64,000 nt of DNA from Atopsyche davidsoni (GCA_022113835.1 JAILWY010000011.1:6278501-6342500), one strand, 5' to 3'. Counted from the stretch's first letter, positions 26,051 through 43,277 are shown. Made by a program: numbers and translations. The notes: generated by a model from the sequence alone, not told the origin.

Positions 26051-29000
26051 CTACTTCCTATTTCCTCGCATGACAGTGCGGTCGGTAAAGGTGATGGTAA
26101 CATCTTGAGTGCGCATATTAGGGGTGAGGAATTCAGCAAGAGAGTCAGCTCCATCCCTGGGCATCCTGTCGAAGGGATATCCCATAGACCTCCTGTCTGG
26201 GTATAACTTGTCTCGGATGCCACAGTAGCTGTCGGCGTCATTGCAAGACCCGGTGATATCTTGCTCAACCTGAAATGGTAAGAGTAATAAAATTTATTTT
26301 ACTTGACCCAACAATCTTTCTTATAATTTTTTTTATCATTCCTCATTCCGCCTCAGTTTCCTGGGTAGGTTTTCATTGTCTGTAAATGTTTTAGCCAGTA
26401 TCAATTCATAGCAGACAGAGTCCAGCGTAAAACAATTTGTTGTAGCGCAATTTTTAATTTCTGTATAAAGTGCCACTTTATACAGAAATATTTGTCTGTA
26501 TATAAAGCATTAAAACTGTTTTTACAATTACAAATACAGTATACACAATATTTAGAACTTAACATTTTCTATAGCTAGTATATAATTTTTAAATATACAT
26601 ACCCTATCATCTGCGTAATTGGAAACCATGACGAAGAGTTCTGCTTCCATTCCTTGAGGAGTGCCCTTGGGGATGAGCATGTGCTGAGGCCAGCCACAAC
26701 CGCAGAAGTTAAACTGAGCCTCCTCATCGGAGCCAGCCGCTGGGCGGTTATTGTCCAGATTCCTGAAGGACCTCTCGAATGGAATGGTTACAGATGACTG
26801 GTCGGAACGGCGTGTGATCACATTGTCACCGTTGCGAACTGAAATATTTTTAGAAGTTTATAAATTTTGTTAAAAGCTAATAAAAAATGATTGTTTTGAT
26901 AGAATAAAATTAACTTACGATTAGTAGCGAATTTGTCAAGTTCAACCATGAGAAGACGCTGGTCGCGCATGCGCATGGGCAGACCTCTCTCATCATTTTT
27001 GGGAGCCATGAAGATGCGCACAGTTCCCATTACTTCATTTCCAGTAGCATTGTTCACATTGATGCTGCAGAAAAATGTACATTGATTTGAAGTTTCTGAT
27101 TTTAAATTGACATATAACTATGAGTGCATTATAAATTTATAGAGATCAATAAATGAAAAATTTCTCGTTAACCAATGATAATATCGTAAAGCTAAATCTA
27201 TGAATCCTCTTGATTCTTACTTGTAAGAGAAGGGCTGGTGTTGCAAATGAGTGAAACGAGCGAAGACAGAGCCTCGAGGAGTGAAGTCCATTCCTCTGGA
27301 AAGATCAATATCACTCTGCTGCCAGTAGGTTTGCAGTTGGTTAGAAGCACCTCCGTCAACTTCAATGCTTGCATCCTGAACTGTCACTCCAGGATAGTCT
27401 AACTGTAAGGGCCCAAAAAGATTGCATACTTTAAAAATATTTTTTTTCAAGTCATATAATTTTGGAAAAGCAAGAGGTAATGTAAATATAACCACTAATA
27501 TATTTCTATATTTCATTATATACATATTTAAATCTAATCCTTTTCCACTTTTGTATATGTAATCCCGAAGTTAATATGAACTTACCCTGGCAGTGGTGTA
27601 TCTAGGTAGAGATCCCTTGTGTGATTGGAAAATCTCATCGATGTATGCATGCCAGCGATAGAAGATTGGATCCCTCATGGCTGTGGCGGAATCTCCCATA
27701 ACGCTAAAGGTTTCCTATATGATACAATAATAAGTATATTACAATTTAATTAAACCAAAAGAGGTTCTATAAATTTTAAAAGTAGTTATGAATTCTCACA
27801 AGATGTCTGTGGTCAGGATCGTGAGCCAAAGCAATGAAGACATGTCCCATGTTGTGGAAATCTCCGTAAAAAGCTCTGTTGGGGCTGATAGAAGAAGCTT
27901 CCATCATGTTACCGAGTATATCGATTCCTCCTTGCTCTGTCAGAGGGATACGGCGATTATTGGACTGAAAAATCAAATAAATTAACCATAAATTTTATAT
28001 AATAAAAAGTTACAAACTGGTTAAAAAGCGAATGTGAAATAACTTACATCCATCACGAACCCTTGGTCGATGGCAACACGGAATCTGTCTCTCCATTGCT
28101 CCATATCGCTGAGATCAATCCTGATCTGATCCACAGCTCTGTTGAGATCTGTGAGGCGAGTGTTGACAAACCTGAGGAAAACAAAACGGTCGTAATTTTA
28201 GATATTAGCACTTTGTATCTGAAAACAAAGGTCAGATTTTTGTTCAAATATTATAATAAAACTAAAAATATTGTATTATATATTACATCATTAAAAATAA
28301 TGCATATATTGGGTAAAAAAATAGTTATATACCTCGGTGGCCAGGCCCTGCTGGAAACAAGAGAATCCATCTTAGGGAAATATCCCTCGGCGATAGGCTC
28401 TCTAAGGTTGTTGAACCTCTTTACACGACTCAAGTTGTTGCTAAAACGTTCGAAGTTGTATCTGAAAATTAAATAAAAAATTATAAATTTATTGTTACAT
28501 TAATATATATAATTAAATTTTTTTTAAACTGTTTCTGTTATACCTGGCCACAATTTGCTGATGCATGTAGTAGAAGAGTTCTCCTCTTCTGTCCTTGGCA
28601 ACAATAGCGCGATTGGAAGCCTCAAACGGATATACTAGATGCCAATGCCAATGGTGAAGATTGATGCCCATGTCTTCACGGAAGTATGCAACCCTGTGTT
28701 CTTCATCTAAGTCGGAAGCCGTGTAGTCTTTGGGGATAGTGATGGGAGTCTAGAGAGAAATAACATTTGAATTATATTCGTATAGGTGTTTGTTTTTAAG
28801 AGTCTGCAAAAACAATATGAAACAAAATAATTATTTTAACATCAAAAATTATTAGTGGTAATGTAAACAAATAATAATGAACTTATTAGGATTTTTCAAA
28901 AATACCAATTTTGTGAATTATTGAATATTACAAATTTAACAATTTATCACATTGATAATCTAATAAACTTTGTTGCGATAAAAACCACAACAGGTTTTTC

Positions 29001-30381
29001 ATACAGCAAGGTGGTTTAATTGCCAAAACCACAGGAAATAATGGCAGGATATGCATTATAGTAGAAAATATTTAAAGTAGATACTGTAACCGCAGCGGGG
29101 AACCTGAGTTATGAAAATCATACTACATTGATTGTAGTGTAAAAACAATAATCAATAAACAATGTTATTAAATTCTTGGGAATGAGTATTTTATTAAGTC
29201 TCACCCTTGAACCGTCGGGCACAACAGTAGCCTCTTCTCTTGCTCTTGAGAATACAGCGCTGTCCACATACTTGTCGGGGAAAGATTGGATGAAGCTCGG
29301 AAGAGGAAGATCTTTGGTGTCCTCTCTGTCAAATTCATACAATTTAGAAGGGATATTGCAAAAAAAATAACGTTTGATATGTTGTGCTAACAGTCCACTT
29401 GATTCTTCTGAATATATTTTGCAGACTTGTTGGTACATATTGATTTTCATAAGGTAGATGCGATCCTAATAAGACTACAAGTTATAAACTAATAAAGGCT
29501 AACCCAATTTTTCTTCTTACCTGTGCAGCAGCGCAACGGACAGGCAGTAGTTGAACATGTATGGATTGATACGGTCACGACAATATACGGCCACTGATTG
29601 GAGATCATCAACATTGCGCATACCTATTAAAACACACCCCAAACTGATAATTTAAACTTGATAATAAATAATAAAAATTAATAATAAATCAAATATATGG
29701 GCTGCTTGCTTAAAAAAACGTTGTTTATGAACTCACCCATGAAAATATCGATGAGTTTCCCAGCCATCTTTCTGTGCTTAGGGATGAAGAGAGAGAAGAT
29801 GTCTCTCCTCTTGAGCTGAAGTGGGAGATCAAGGTTGGGGATGGATATGTTCTGAACAGGAATTGTCTGGCCTGCTTCATCACCGAATCTGTTAGCTAAC
29901 TGAGTCCCAATCGGACGGTAGCGATCAGTCTATAAACAGTATACATATATTATTAACATTGAATGTAAAAGTATATTTTTAGTATTATTCTATAGTATAA
30001 AATAAATATTCTACGCTAACTTTTTTTTTTTCAAATAAGTTATTTATAAAACTTCAGTAGCACAGATAAAGAAATATGGTATAATTTAGAATTGATGTTG
30101 ATGCATTACTGTGTTTATTACAGAGAAACTGCAATGGGAAAGATTTATTTTAGTATTTCGACAAAATATCGGAACCTTGTAAAAAAATTATTTGTTTTAT
30201 TTTACGGTAATAAAATAATAAATTATAGTATTTAATAGTTAAATTTCTGGAGAAACAACCATTATTTTCTTACCAAAAACTTTTCAGGAACTTCAAACAC
30301 CGTCTTGCTGTCTCCCTTGGGCACAAAGACCGGCTCCGTGGGGCGTTCAAACAAGAGAAGAAGATTGTTTTTGTCTGCCAT
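26051..30381 (-). CDS. PPO: prophenoloxidase (hemocyanin-family phenoloxidase zymogen)
   Basis: Thirteen coding exons join in phase: 30381-30274, 29929-29737, 29623-29521, 29325-29205, 28749-28544, 28461-28333, 28171-28048, 27964-27800, 27714-27586, 27402-27221, 27064-26919, 26838-26603, 26269-26051 (TAG); 686 residues, the usual PPO length, with no signal peptide, as is typical. The likely activation cleavage is R50-F51 in LANRFG. Copper site A: H208, H212 ([10 protein letters not shown]) and H238; copper site B: H365, H369 (FHNMGH) and H405. The thiol-ester-like motif GCGWPQHM is at 582-589. After proteolysis in the hemolymph the enzyme oxidises mono- and diphenols to quinones for melanisation and wound sealing. 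All ligands are intact, so it should be functional. A minus-strand AATAAA lies at 25786-25781, about 265 bp past the stop. Confidence 0.97.
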
Positions 30382-30591
30382 TTTTGGAGATGTTCGTCTG
30401 TAAAATCATTTGAAAGTGAGAATTAGCTAATAATTTTTTTTATAAATTAATATTTCAATAGAAAAAAATCCAAATATTCATGTAAAAAAGCGTTACATTT
30501 TATTGAAAGTAATAAATCAGATTTAACAACCAAAAATATATTTTTAAAATTTGTAATCAGTTTATTTATATTTAATAAGAGTTAAACTTAC

Positions 30592-30690
30592 CAAGAATTG
30601 AAATAATGGAAATGATCACTGTTCCTCCTGACCAGCGAGCTGAGTGTGGCTTCTGCTTGAGGTTGTACGTTCTTATAAATCATGATGCTA
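30592..30690 (-). promoter_or_regulatory. PPO first (non-coding) exon and possible TATA box
   Basis: The exon with the PPO ATG begins at a 3' splice site (30398-30399), leaving a 16-base leader. A good 5' splice site GTAAGT at 30591 ends a probable leader exon upstream. TTATAA at 30678-30673 (minus strand) may be a TATA box, with CACTCAGCT about 35 bases downstream as a possible initiator. If transcription instead starts upstream of 30683, an ATG there opens a 30-codon upstream ORF whose TGA is formed across the splice junction. Confidence 0.4.
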
Positions 30691-30699
30691 TACTATAGC

Positions 30700-35190
<4,491 letters not shown>

Positions 35191-35194
35191 TCGC

Positions 35195-38100
35195 CTAGTA
35201 GTCGGAGCGCGACCGCGAGCGGGAGCGACTGTACTCGCGGCGCACCGGAGAGTAGTGCGGTGAGCTGCGAGAAGTATTGGAACGGGAACGAGATCTGCAT
35301 GACAAAAATAAAACCAACATTACGATTTGATCAATATTTTGTGCACCCATCATTGTCTACAGTGCAATAGATTTGAACTGTAAATAATAGAATTTACTAA
35401 ATTAATGAGTCATTCCCTTGTAAACATTTATATCAAATACTCTATTAAAAATAAGCACAGCTTAACGGATACTCTAACTGCAGCTATGTACTTTCTTATT
35501 CCTTTTTATCAATAATTATTAGTACTTAATATCTAACTAAAAGTTGTACATTACAAACAAGACATGATTATGGAATGTTAATGAAACGTAACACTTTGTG
35601 TCACGTTTCATTAACCTAATTTATAATTAAAGATATTACTTTTTATATAAAGATATAATTACAAACTTTAAGAATTTGTTATATTAATTTTTCTCAATTT
35701 TGACACATAGAATATATTAGAAGTTAAGCTAAGTGGAAGACTCTGCGAGTGTTCAAGAGCTCCACTTCCTGCTTGAAGGATGTCTCTCGGCTTATTACTC
35801 AACAAAGAATTTAAAAACATGATCGAATAACAAAATAATCAAAAAATATCAAAATCTAATGTGTTTCTGATTATAAAATGTATGTTACAGAATTCTTCCA
35901 CTTACAAAATACTTGTGGAATTATAATTTTAATCAAATTCTATAGCTTATGCTTTAGAAGTGAACGTTACTTTACCTGAATTTTTCTTTTTCAGCACTGT
36001 TATATCGATCGCCGCCTCCGGCCCCGCTGCCACCGTAGTCTTCCTTCACTCGGATGTAAGCCACCTCGCCCTGCAGACCGATTACATAATATTTAAATAT
36101 AAGATCACAGACAACAGCTCCCAGAATATTCTATTTTGGATAGGCTGGAGCGCTACAAGGACAGGTGTGTGTTGAGAAACGAGTGGGCCAGGTTTATGTG
36201 CATTTCATTACTCACAAGTGGGCGTTAATGGCCATTGCAAAATTTATTCACGTGTAGTAAAGCATAAAATTTCAAGCATTATTTTGATGTAGAAATGGGA
36301 AAACATCAATTATTAACGCATTACTAAGATTCCCACTAGCATTTTCTGTGCATATCTGAAAATTGTGATTGTTGCCTGATAAATTTGGAGAACTCTTAGA
36401 AACTAGGAATCATTTACTAATTTCCCACCTCATGAGATCTAAACCGGGAATCATCCAGCTTCTTGACTGCATACTTCATGTCTTCAAGACGGAGGAACTC
36501 TACCACGCCTGTACCATCCTTGAAGGCGTCCGCAAAACAAACATCACCCGCCTCACGCATGTGGTCTTTCAGATCCTGCCAGGAGCCTGAGTTGGGGAGA
36601 CCTGCAAAAATGCTCTGTATTAACCTTTCTGAACTGCATTACTACGAAATAAAGCTTTAATGATATAATATTACATGTTTGTGAGCTCAAGCGTGCAAGT
36701 GTATTTGATATTACTATCGCAATAACTATAACCATATTACTAGACACAGTATCCAATGATGAACTTAAAATCAAATGTAAAACAATATCTGCTCATTTTT
36801 CATTTATGATATTAACTTGGTCTGCGATTTACAGTAAGTAATGTAGTTTGAAATAAGGTATTACTTTTCAAATTTCATCATGAAATCTGATCTGTCAAAA
36901 GTTGAACTTATATCATATAGTTGTTGATACATTTGGTTAAAATACATCATAAGAAAAACTAACCTAACATCTTAGATAGGCCATATTTGGTTAGTGGCAA
37001 TTTATACAGCAAAATAACTATAAAAATGTTAAGTATTATATTTCAGGTTTATTTCACAACTCCAGACCAAGTCTTCTAAAATATTAGATATTGGCAAACT
37101 CCATCAATAAACTAGCACTTGCGTAAAGTGAAATTTTTATACTATATTCTTTTTTACCAGAAGTATTGACAGTCTTAACACGAAACAATAACAAAAAACA
37201 GTATATATCTTATTATAGAATTATTTGGTATATTTAGATATTTTTCACATATTTCTTTAGAAATTAAGTATTTATATAGTTGAAATTAAATGGTCATTTT
37301 TTCTGTTGGTGCCTTTTATGAAAAAAATAATTCATAGATTTGCTGACTGTGGCTTAAGGCAATTGAATCAGATATTGTTTAAAATACTTCATAATATCAA
37401 CGATTGTCACAGATATTTTGTTTGTTTTCATCACAAAATGTAGTTTTTCTGTTTCTAGTGATATGTTCAACCCAGTGGGCTTTCTTTCTACATCAAATCT
37501 TCTTTTGAATGAGTGTTCAATCCAATAAAAACTGTTATTCGGAACAATATCATTATTTTGGTGATTAAGACAAGGAAATTTGACCTTGACAATTCACTAA
37601 ATTATTAGAATAATATTCTTTAATAATGGATAGCAATAAGACCAATTGAAGTTAATCATATTCAAAGTGACCAATGTTTAATGTACTTAATTACTATTTC
37701 ATTAATATATGGAACTAATAAATAACTAATTTGTATCACTAAGTAGACTGCGCTAGTCAACAAATTTCATTCTTCGAGTTATGTGAAGACTGAACTAGCC
37801 AATCAATAGCAAATCATATAGAAATGAGTTGGATAGGCCAGGACTTCTTATCTCTAATAATAAATTATCAAGACAAGATATGACTGATATCACCTTATAT
37901 CAAAATGATTGATTGGGTACCTGTCACTAAAACTCTGAACTCAGAGCGCCGGGCAGGAGGGCCTCGGCCACCACGTGAGCCACCACCTTGAGGACGCTCA
38001 CTACGACCACCTCCTCGTCCCCCGGGACCACCACCACGAGGGAACTCTACACGTAGTCGGTATCCATCATAGTCGTAACCATCACGTGCTCGGACAGCAT

Positions 38101-38855
38101 CATCTGCGTCACTGAAATTGAAGACATTTAGGTCCTATTACATAAATGACTTGTAAGGATATTTGAAAAAAAATACACAATCAAACATTTATAGGAAATT
38201 TTAGATGAGTTTCAAAGCTACTAATTGAATAAATTATCTATATAATACAATAATTATATACATTATTGTCAGATTGATTTTTATTATTCTTTAAATTTAT
38301 ATGATAACCTACCTTGCTTGAATAATTAAAATAAAAAATCGGAAAATAGCCGGTAGTCATGATGTTTGTCTAAACCAGTCTTAATCATTTACATAATCTG
38401 ATAGGTAAGTACTTTCATAGGCAATACTTGATTGATATATTTTTGAATCCCCTTTTAAAAAAACTATCAATAACGCTTCTGCATTTATTAATAATATGCC
38501 TTTACTTCATAATGATAATAAATCATAATAATAATACAACAAAAAACACACCAAGCCACCGCTACTCTGAGCGTCGGTAGTCAATTAGCATACATTTTGT
38601 ATAGGAAAAATAAATCAAAATATAAATTAAATGTACTCGATTGGTATTGTTTACATACCGGCCGTCTTCAAACTCAACAAACGCGAACGGAGGTCCTCTT
38701 CTGTTTTTCAGATCAACGAAGGTTACTTTGCCGAATTTGTAAAATAGATCTTGGATATCTTTGGTTCTGATATCTGGAGGAAGGTTTCCGACGTATATTC
38801 TGCACTCATTTCTTCCGCCGCCACCACCTCCACCTCCGCTACCTCCTCCAGACAT
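35195..38855 (-). CDS. SRSF1: serine/arginine-rich splicing factor 1 (SF2/ASF)
   Basis: Five exons join in phase: 38855-38659, 38111-37921, 36601-36429, 36070-35976, 35294-35195 (TAG); 251 residues against 248 in human. After a Gly/Ser leader, RRM1 has RNP2 IYVGNL (20-25) and RNP1 PPFAFVEF (55-62). A glycine/arginine-rich linker with [12 protein letters not shown] follows. The pseudo-RRM carries the SWQDLKD signature at 136-142, and a short RS tail ends the protein (RSRSRSDY). The protein binds purine-rich exonic enhancers, recruits U1 snRNP and U2AF, and shuttles between nucleus and cytoplasm. The RS tail is shorter than in vertebrates, as in other insects. Its start faces a probable divergent promoter shared with LC8. 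Confidence 0.97.
35577..35615. repeat. 18-bp hairpin in SRSF1 intron 4
   Basis: Left arm 35577-35594 and right arm 35598-35615 pair at 17 of 18 positions around a TTT loop (GTTAATGAAACG / CGTTTCATTAAC). It is intronic, on either strand. Confidence 0.75.
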
Positions 38856-39309
38856 TACAAATGAAATAAAAGCGGTACAATTATAAATTCAAAGTCACAG
38901 AAAAGCCGCAACCTTCGAGCAGTTATCAAAGTAAAATAATTTAAAATGGCGCACTAACTATAGACAAAAAAAACAAATGTGTGTATGTACCAAAAATAAA
39001 TAAAATACTTTTATGTTAAGTTATTAGGAAAAAATAAGTGATGATTACTAAAAATATGAAAATCACATATTTATAAAAAAAATACAATTCTTCATAGAAA
39101 ATAAATTTAAAAAAAAATTTGGTTCTCAATTTTGTTAATATAAATTGAAATTTCATTAGTTCAGGTATATACTCAACATTTCAGTCAAATAAATTTTACC
39201 TCAAATAATGTAACTGAACTGGTTTTCTAATCTGTATTTTACCTGGATTCCTCGACAATTGATAAAAAAGAAAAAAAAAAAAAAAAAAAAAAAAAAAAGC
39301 ATGCTTCAG

Positions 39310-39530
39310 TGCCAATGTTGCCAGCATTATTTTATGAAAGACGCATCTGAAAGACTCGGAGCCTTGTAACCAATAGTCGACTTGCAGCTATCAAAATCCA
39401 TTTTGTAGAAGATTATCTGCGAAGAGAGGGGCTTTAGAAAATTTGCAGCTGAAGTGATCGTGTTTGTTGTGGCTCATCGATAAATTGACGATCCATCTTT
39501 TTTTGGAGCAATCTCAACTTTAATTTAAAG
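39310..39530 (+). other. candidate 5' UTR exon of LC8
   Basis: The first LC8 coding exon begins with a 3' splice site 13 bases before the ATG, so a leader exon must exist upstream. Here a GC-richer stretch ends in a good 5' splice site (TTTAAAG at 39530, then GTAAGG). It lies about 450 bp from the SRSF1 start in divergent orientation. A poly(A) run of about 30 bases precedes it (39267-39298). If correct, intron 1 is 39531-46521 and contains all the palindromes below. The 5' limit is a guess. Confidence 0.4.
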
Positions 39531-40281
39531 GTAAGGCTTTGCGACATTATATGCTTGTTAAAACACGACCCATCGGTATTTCTAGATCGAAGTTTTTTCG
39601 GTACGGAATTTCAATTAAAAATCTTCTATCGGCTGTTTTTAGATATTGACAAAACGTTGTCTAGGCAATTTAATATCTCGTGAGATCTTTTCCTGGACTT
39701 GCATCACAAATAGTAGCGTCATATGTTTTGTAAATTATAAAGAATTTACCATCTTGTTTCGGACATTTCTGTGTATTTGATGACAGAACTGACTGCCAGT
39801 GCAACTGTCAGGGTTCACACACGGAATAAAGCTCCCAACGATATAAATAGGTAACGAATCGATCTATTACACGCACAGCCTATAAAATGTTCATAATCCT
39901 CACACTTCCTAATTTACTTCAAGAATGTACTGCCGTAGATAATGTGTTGTAGGTAGTACTAAGCCGGAACATATTTTACCGCCTTGTCGAATAATATCGA
40001 ATACATCGATAAGTATACGATATTATTAAACAATTCGATCAAAATTATAATCATTTAATTGCTTACATAAACGTTAAATAAAATAAGTTTCACCCGACGA
40101 TTGAAACTTCATTATTAATGTGCTAATGGTCAGGTATCTAATACCTCAACTACTGGTCCATATTTAGAATAGAACACTTTGACATTATCCCGTTATCAAT
40201 TTTCGATAGATGTAGCCTTGACACATTTTAGTTCAATGTTAAATATCTGCAGTTCATGTTGCTCATCATAGTATTTTTTAT

Positions 40282-40314
<33 letters not shown>

Positions 40315-40318
<4 letters not shown>

Positions 40319-40457
40319 TGAGTGATTTTTCCACATGTTAATTTTTATTGGTGACCGGTTTCGCCAACTTTTCACTTTGGCATTATCAAACTGAGTCAAC
40401 GCAAAAGGTTGGCGAAACCGGTCACCAATAAAAATTAACACGGAAAAATCACTCAAG
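40315..40457. repeat. inverted repeat (foldback) 1
   Basis: Left arm about 40315-40370 and right arm about 40406-40457 are near-perfect reverse complements, sharing GAGTGATTTTTCC and GGTGACCGGTTTCGCCAAC. The loop is about 35 bases. A short TA run (40285-40313) abuts the left arm. It could be a foldback MITE; no open frame is present. Confidence 0.85.
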
Positions 40458-40486
40458 TATTTCATTTAAAATATTAAAATGGTATT

Positions 40487-40510
40487 CCACCAAGTACTCT
40501 GTCAAAAATA

Positions 40511-40577
<67 letters not shown>

Positions 40578-40618
40578 ATTAAATAAATAATCAATATTTT
40601 TGACAGAGTACTTGGTGG
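40487..40618. repeat. inverted repeat 2 around a TA microsatellite
   Basis: CCACCAAGTACTCTGTCAAA at 40487 onward is matched by its reverse complement ending at 40618 (TTTGACAGAGTACTTGGTGG). The middle is a (TA)n run at about 40520-40571, so the whole 132 bp can fold into one cruciform. Confidence 0.85.
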
Positions 40619-40621
40619 AGT

Positions 40622-40716
40622 TCAAACAATAGATAAGCCAACAAATATCAGTAATACACCGAATATTTGTGCAATATAGTGTATTTCTGATATTTGTTGG
40701 CTTATCTATTGTTTGA
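40622..40716. repeat. inverted repeat 3
   Basis: Arms of 38 bases (40622-40659 and 40679-40716) pair with one mismatch: TCAAACAATAGATAAGCCAA against TTGGCTTATCTATTGTTTGA, with a loop of about 19 bases. It starts four bases after inverted repeat 2 ends. Confidence 0.85.
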
Positions 40717-41833
40717 TATATAAAGGAAAACAAAGCAAACAATGTTGTATTGATTGATGACTATTACAATATTAAAGGTGTAATGACCTATTCTTCTCTG
40801 TATACCTTCCATACAAAATGAGTCTTGTAAGATAATTTTATTGATTTAAAACATTGCTTGTTGATAACCTTGAATGGTACAGAAGGTACATTATAATTTA
40901 GACTACCTCTTTGCTAGAATTCAATATGTACCTCAGTAAATTATGTCGTAAAAATAAAAAGAGAGATTTCATAAAAATAATTGTTTTTACATAATTTTTA
41001 TAAAATAAAAATGTCTAATATTAATAAACTTTTTTAATGAGTGTCTTTTCATGTAAATTGAAACTTGAATATTTGTTTTCATTCATTTTAAAATTATCAT
41101 ATATCACTGATAGGTAGTCCAAAATATTTTTTAATGTAAAAAAAAAATACTTTAATAAAATCAGATTTTTCTTATTGTCAAGGGCTAGGACTCTAAATAA
41201 TTCCTTCAATAAATGAATATTTTGACCCTGACCTTGAATAAAAACATTAACATAGTTCAATGTTGCACCCTATTACTAATTCCTAAATTTTATATATTTT
41301 AAATAAAAATACATATCCACACAGCCTTACTAAACCAATATTCAAAAAAAATTTTAATGTAAAAATTTTTTTAATCTACCCTCCGATGGTCTCTTGGGTG
41401 CTATGCTTCTTGAGACTTTGACTAAAAAAAAACCTCGAGCAGCATAATGCCCAAGAAACCAAATCAACTCATAACAATGGCTGCCAAAATCTACGAACAT
41501 ATCAACCCTCAAATATTTTATCAAAAACATTTATTCACCACTTTGGCTGCATTGTGGCCGGACATGTGCATCTTGTGAGATATTTCTGGTAAGGGTCAAA
41601 GTTTCCTGTGCAGCCGGCCTGTGCAAATGTAACCTTGATCACTGGCGTGGGACAGTTCTTATTAGAGACGCGTTTAGAAAAATATCCCATTTTATTATTT
41701 GCATACTTTAAAAAAAATGTGCTAAACTTATCAATATTAGACATTTGCTCGGGAGTCTTGTAAGCTTATGTGATTAAGCATATTTTTTCACACATTGAAA
41801 ACGATTAAAGAAAACTCTCAGAAAATATCATCG

Positions 41834-41908
41834 TGACTTGTGAGGGATTCGAACCCACATCCCCAAGCTTTCATGGCCGGTGCATTTATCCAACTATGCT
41901 AACGAGCC
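41834..41908 (-). tRNA. tRNA-like module 1 (minus)
   Basis: Copy of the module described at 42879-42953, opposite strand. B box GGTTCGAATCC and A box TAGCATAGTTGG are intact. Confidence 0.4.
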
Positions 41909-42232
41909 ACTGCAATTTAGTGAGAATTTTTAATAATCATAATCTACATATGAACCAATATGCCCAGGCTAATCAATATTTAATGATTTGCAAACACTGG
42001 ACTTAATTAAAGTAACAAGTGAAGCATTTTTATATCCAAATATGGTTATTATTATTTTTAAAATCTATTGATGTTTAGCCGAGACGCGCACCATTCTATT
42101 TATATTAAATTGGATTAATGTTAATCAGATGCGTATTTATTTACCCATGCAGGTATTAGTATGTTTATGTGATTAAGCATATTTTTTCACACATTGAAAA
42201 CGATTAAAGAAAACTCTCAGAAAATATCATCG

Positions 42233-42307
42233 TGACTTGTGAGGGATTCGAACCCACATCCCCAAGCTTTCATGGCCGGTGCATTTATCCAACTATGCTA
42301 ACGAGCC
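42233..42307 (-). tRNA. tRNA-like module 2 (minus)
   Basis: Same sequence as module 1, exactly 399 bp further on. Confidence 0.4.
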
Positions 42308-42631
42308 ACTGCAATTTAGTGAGAATTTTTAATAATCATAATCTACATATGAACCAATATGCCCAGGCTAATCAATATTTAATGATTTGCAAACACTGGA
42401 CTTAATTAAAGTAACAAGTGAAGCATTTTTATATCCAAATATGGTTATTATTATTTTTAAAATCTATTGATGTTTAGCCGAGACGCGCACCATTCTATTT
42501 ATATTAAATTGGATTAATGTTAATCAGATGCGTATTTATTTACCCATGCAGGTATTAGTATGTTTATGTGATTAAGCATATTTTTTCACACATTGAAAAC
42601 GATTAAAGAAAACTCTCAGAAAATATCATCG

Positions 42632-42706
42632 TGACTTGTGAGGGATTCGAACCCACATCCCCAAGCTTTCATGGCCGGTGCATTTATCCAACTATGCTAA
42701 CGAGCC
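42632..42706 (-). tRNA. tRNA-like module 3 (minus), next to the inversion point
   Basis: Third leftward copy. Upstream of its 5' end the unit breaks off at 42713, where rightward sequence starts. Confidence 0.4.
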
Positions 42707-42878
42707 ACTGCAACATCAATAGATTTTAAAAATAATAATAACCATATTTGGATATAAAAATGCTTCACTTGTTACTTTAATTAAGTCCAGTGTTTGCAAA
42801 TCATTAAATATTGATTAGCCTGGGCATATTGGTTCATATGTAGATTATGATTATTAAAAATTCTCACTAAATTGCAGT

Positions 42879-42953
42879 GGCTCGTTAGCATAGTTGGATA
42901 AATGCACCGGCCATGAAAGCTTGGGGATGTGGGTTCGAATCCCTCACAAGTCA
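42879..42953 (+). tRNA. tRNA-like module 4 (plus), reference copy
   Basis: A 75-nt cloverleaf can be drawn. Acceptor GGCTCGT/ACAAGTC pairs 6 of 7 (one G-U, one C-A mismatch). Positions 8-9 are TA, and the D stem GCAT/ATGC is perfect. The anticodon stem CCGGC/GCTTG has one mismatch, the variable loop is 5 nt, and the T stem GTGGG/CCCTC has one mismatch with loop TTCGAAT. A box TAGCATAGTTGG and B box GGTTCGAATCC fit Pol III promoters, and TTTT follows at 42962-42965, nine bases after the 3' end. The anticodon loop CATGAAA has A instead of the invariant U33. The nominal anticodon would be UGA, yet there is no long serine-type variable arm. A decoding tRNA is therefore unlikely; a transcribed tRNA-like or SINE-head RNA is plausible. 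Confidence 0.45.
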
Positions 42954-43277
42954 CGATGATATTTTCTGAGAGTTTTCTTTAATCGTTTTCAATGTGTGAA
43001 AAAATATGCTTAATCACATAAACATACTAATACCTGCATGGGTAAATAAATACGCATCTGATTAACATTAATCCAATTTAATATAAATAGAATGGTGCGC
43101 GTCTCGGCTAAACATCAATAGATTTTAAAAATAATAATAACCATATTTGGATATAAAAATGCTTCACTTGTTACTTTAATTAAGTCCAGTGTTTGCAAAT
43201 CATTAAATATTGATTAGCCTGGGCATATTGGTTCATATGTAGATTATGATTATTAAAAATTCTCACTAAATTGCAGT

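Noticed and set aside
35700..35790. Poison cassette exon in SRSF1 intron 4
   Set aside because: A GC-richer patch is present, but flanking splice sites on the minus strand are poor, so it is not called.
42879..42953. Functional serine tRNA (UGA)
   Set aside because: A33 instead of U33, stem mismatches and no long variable arm; kept only as tRNA-like.
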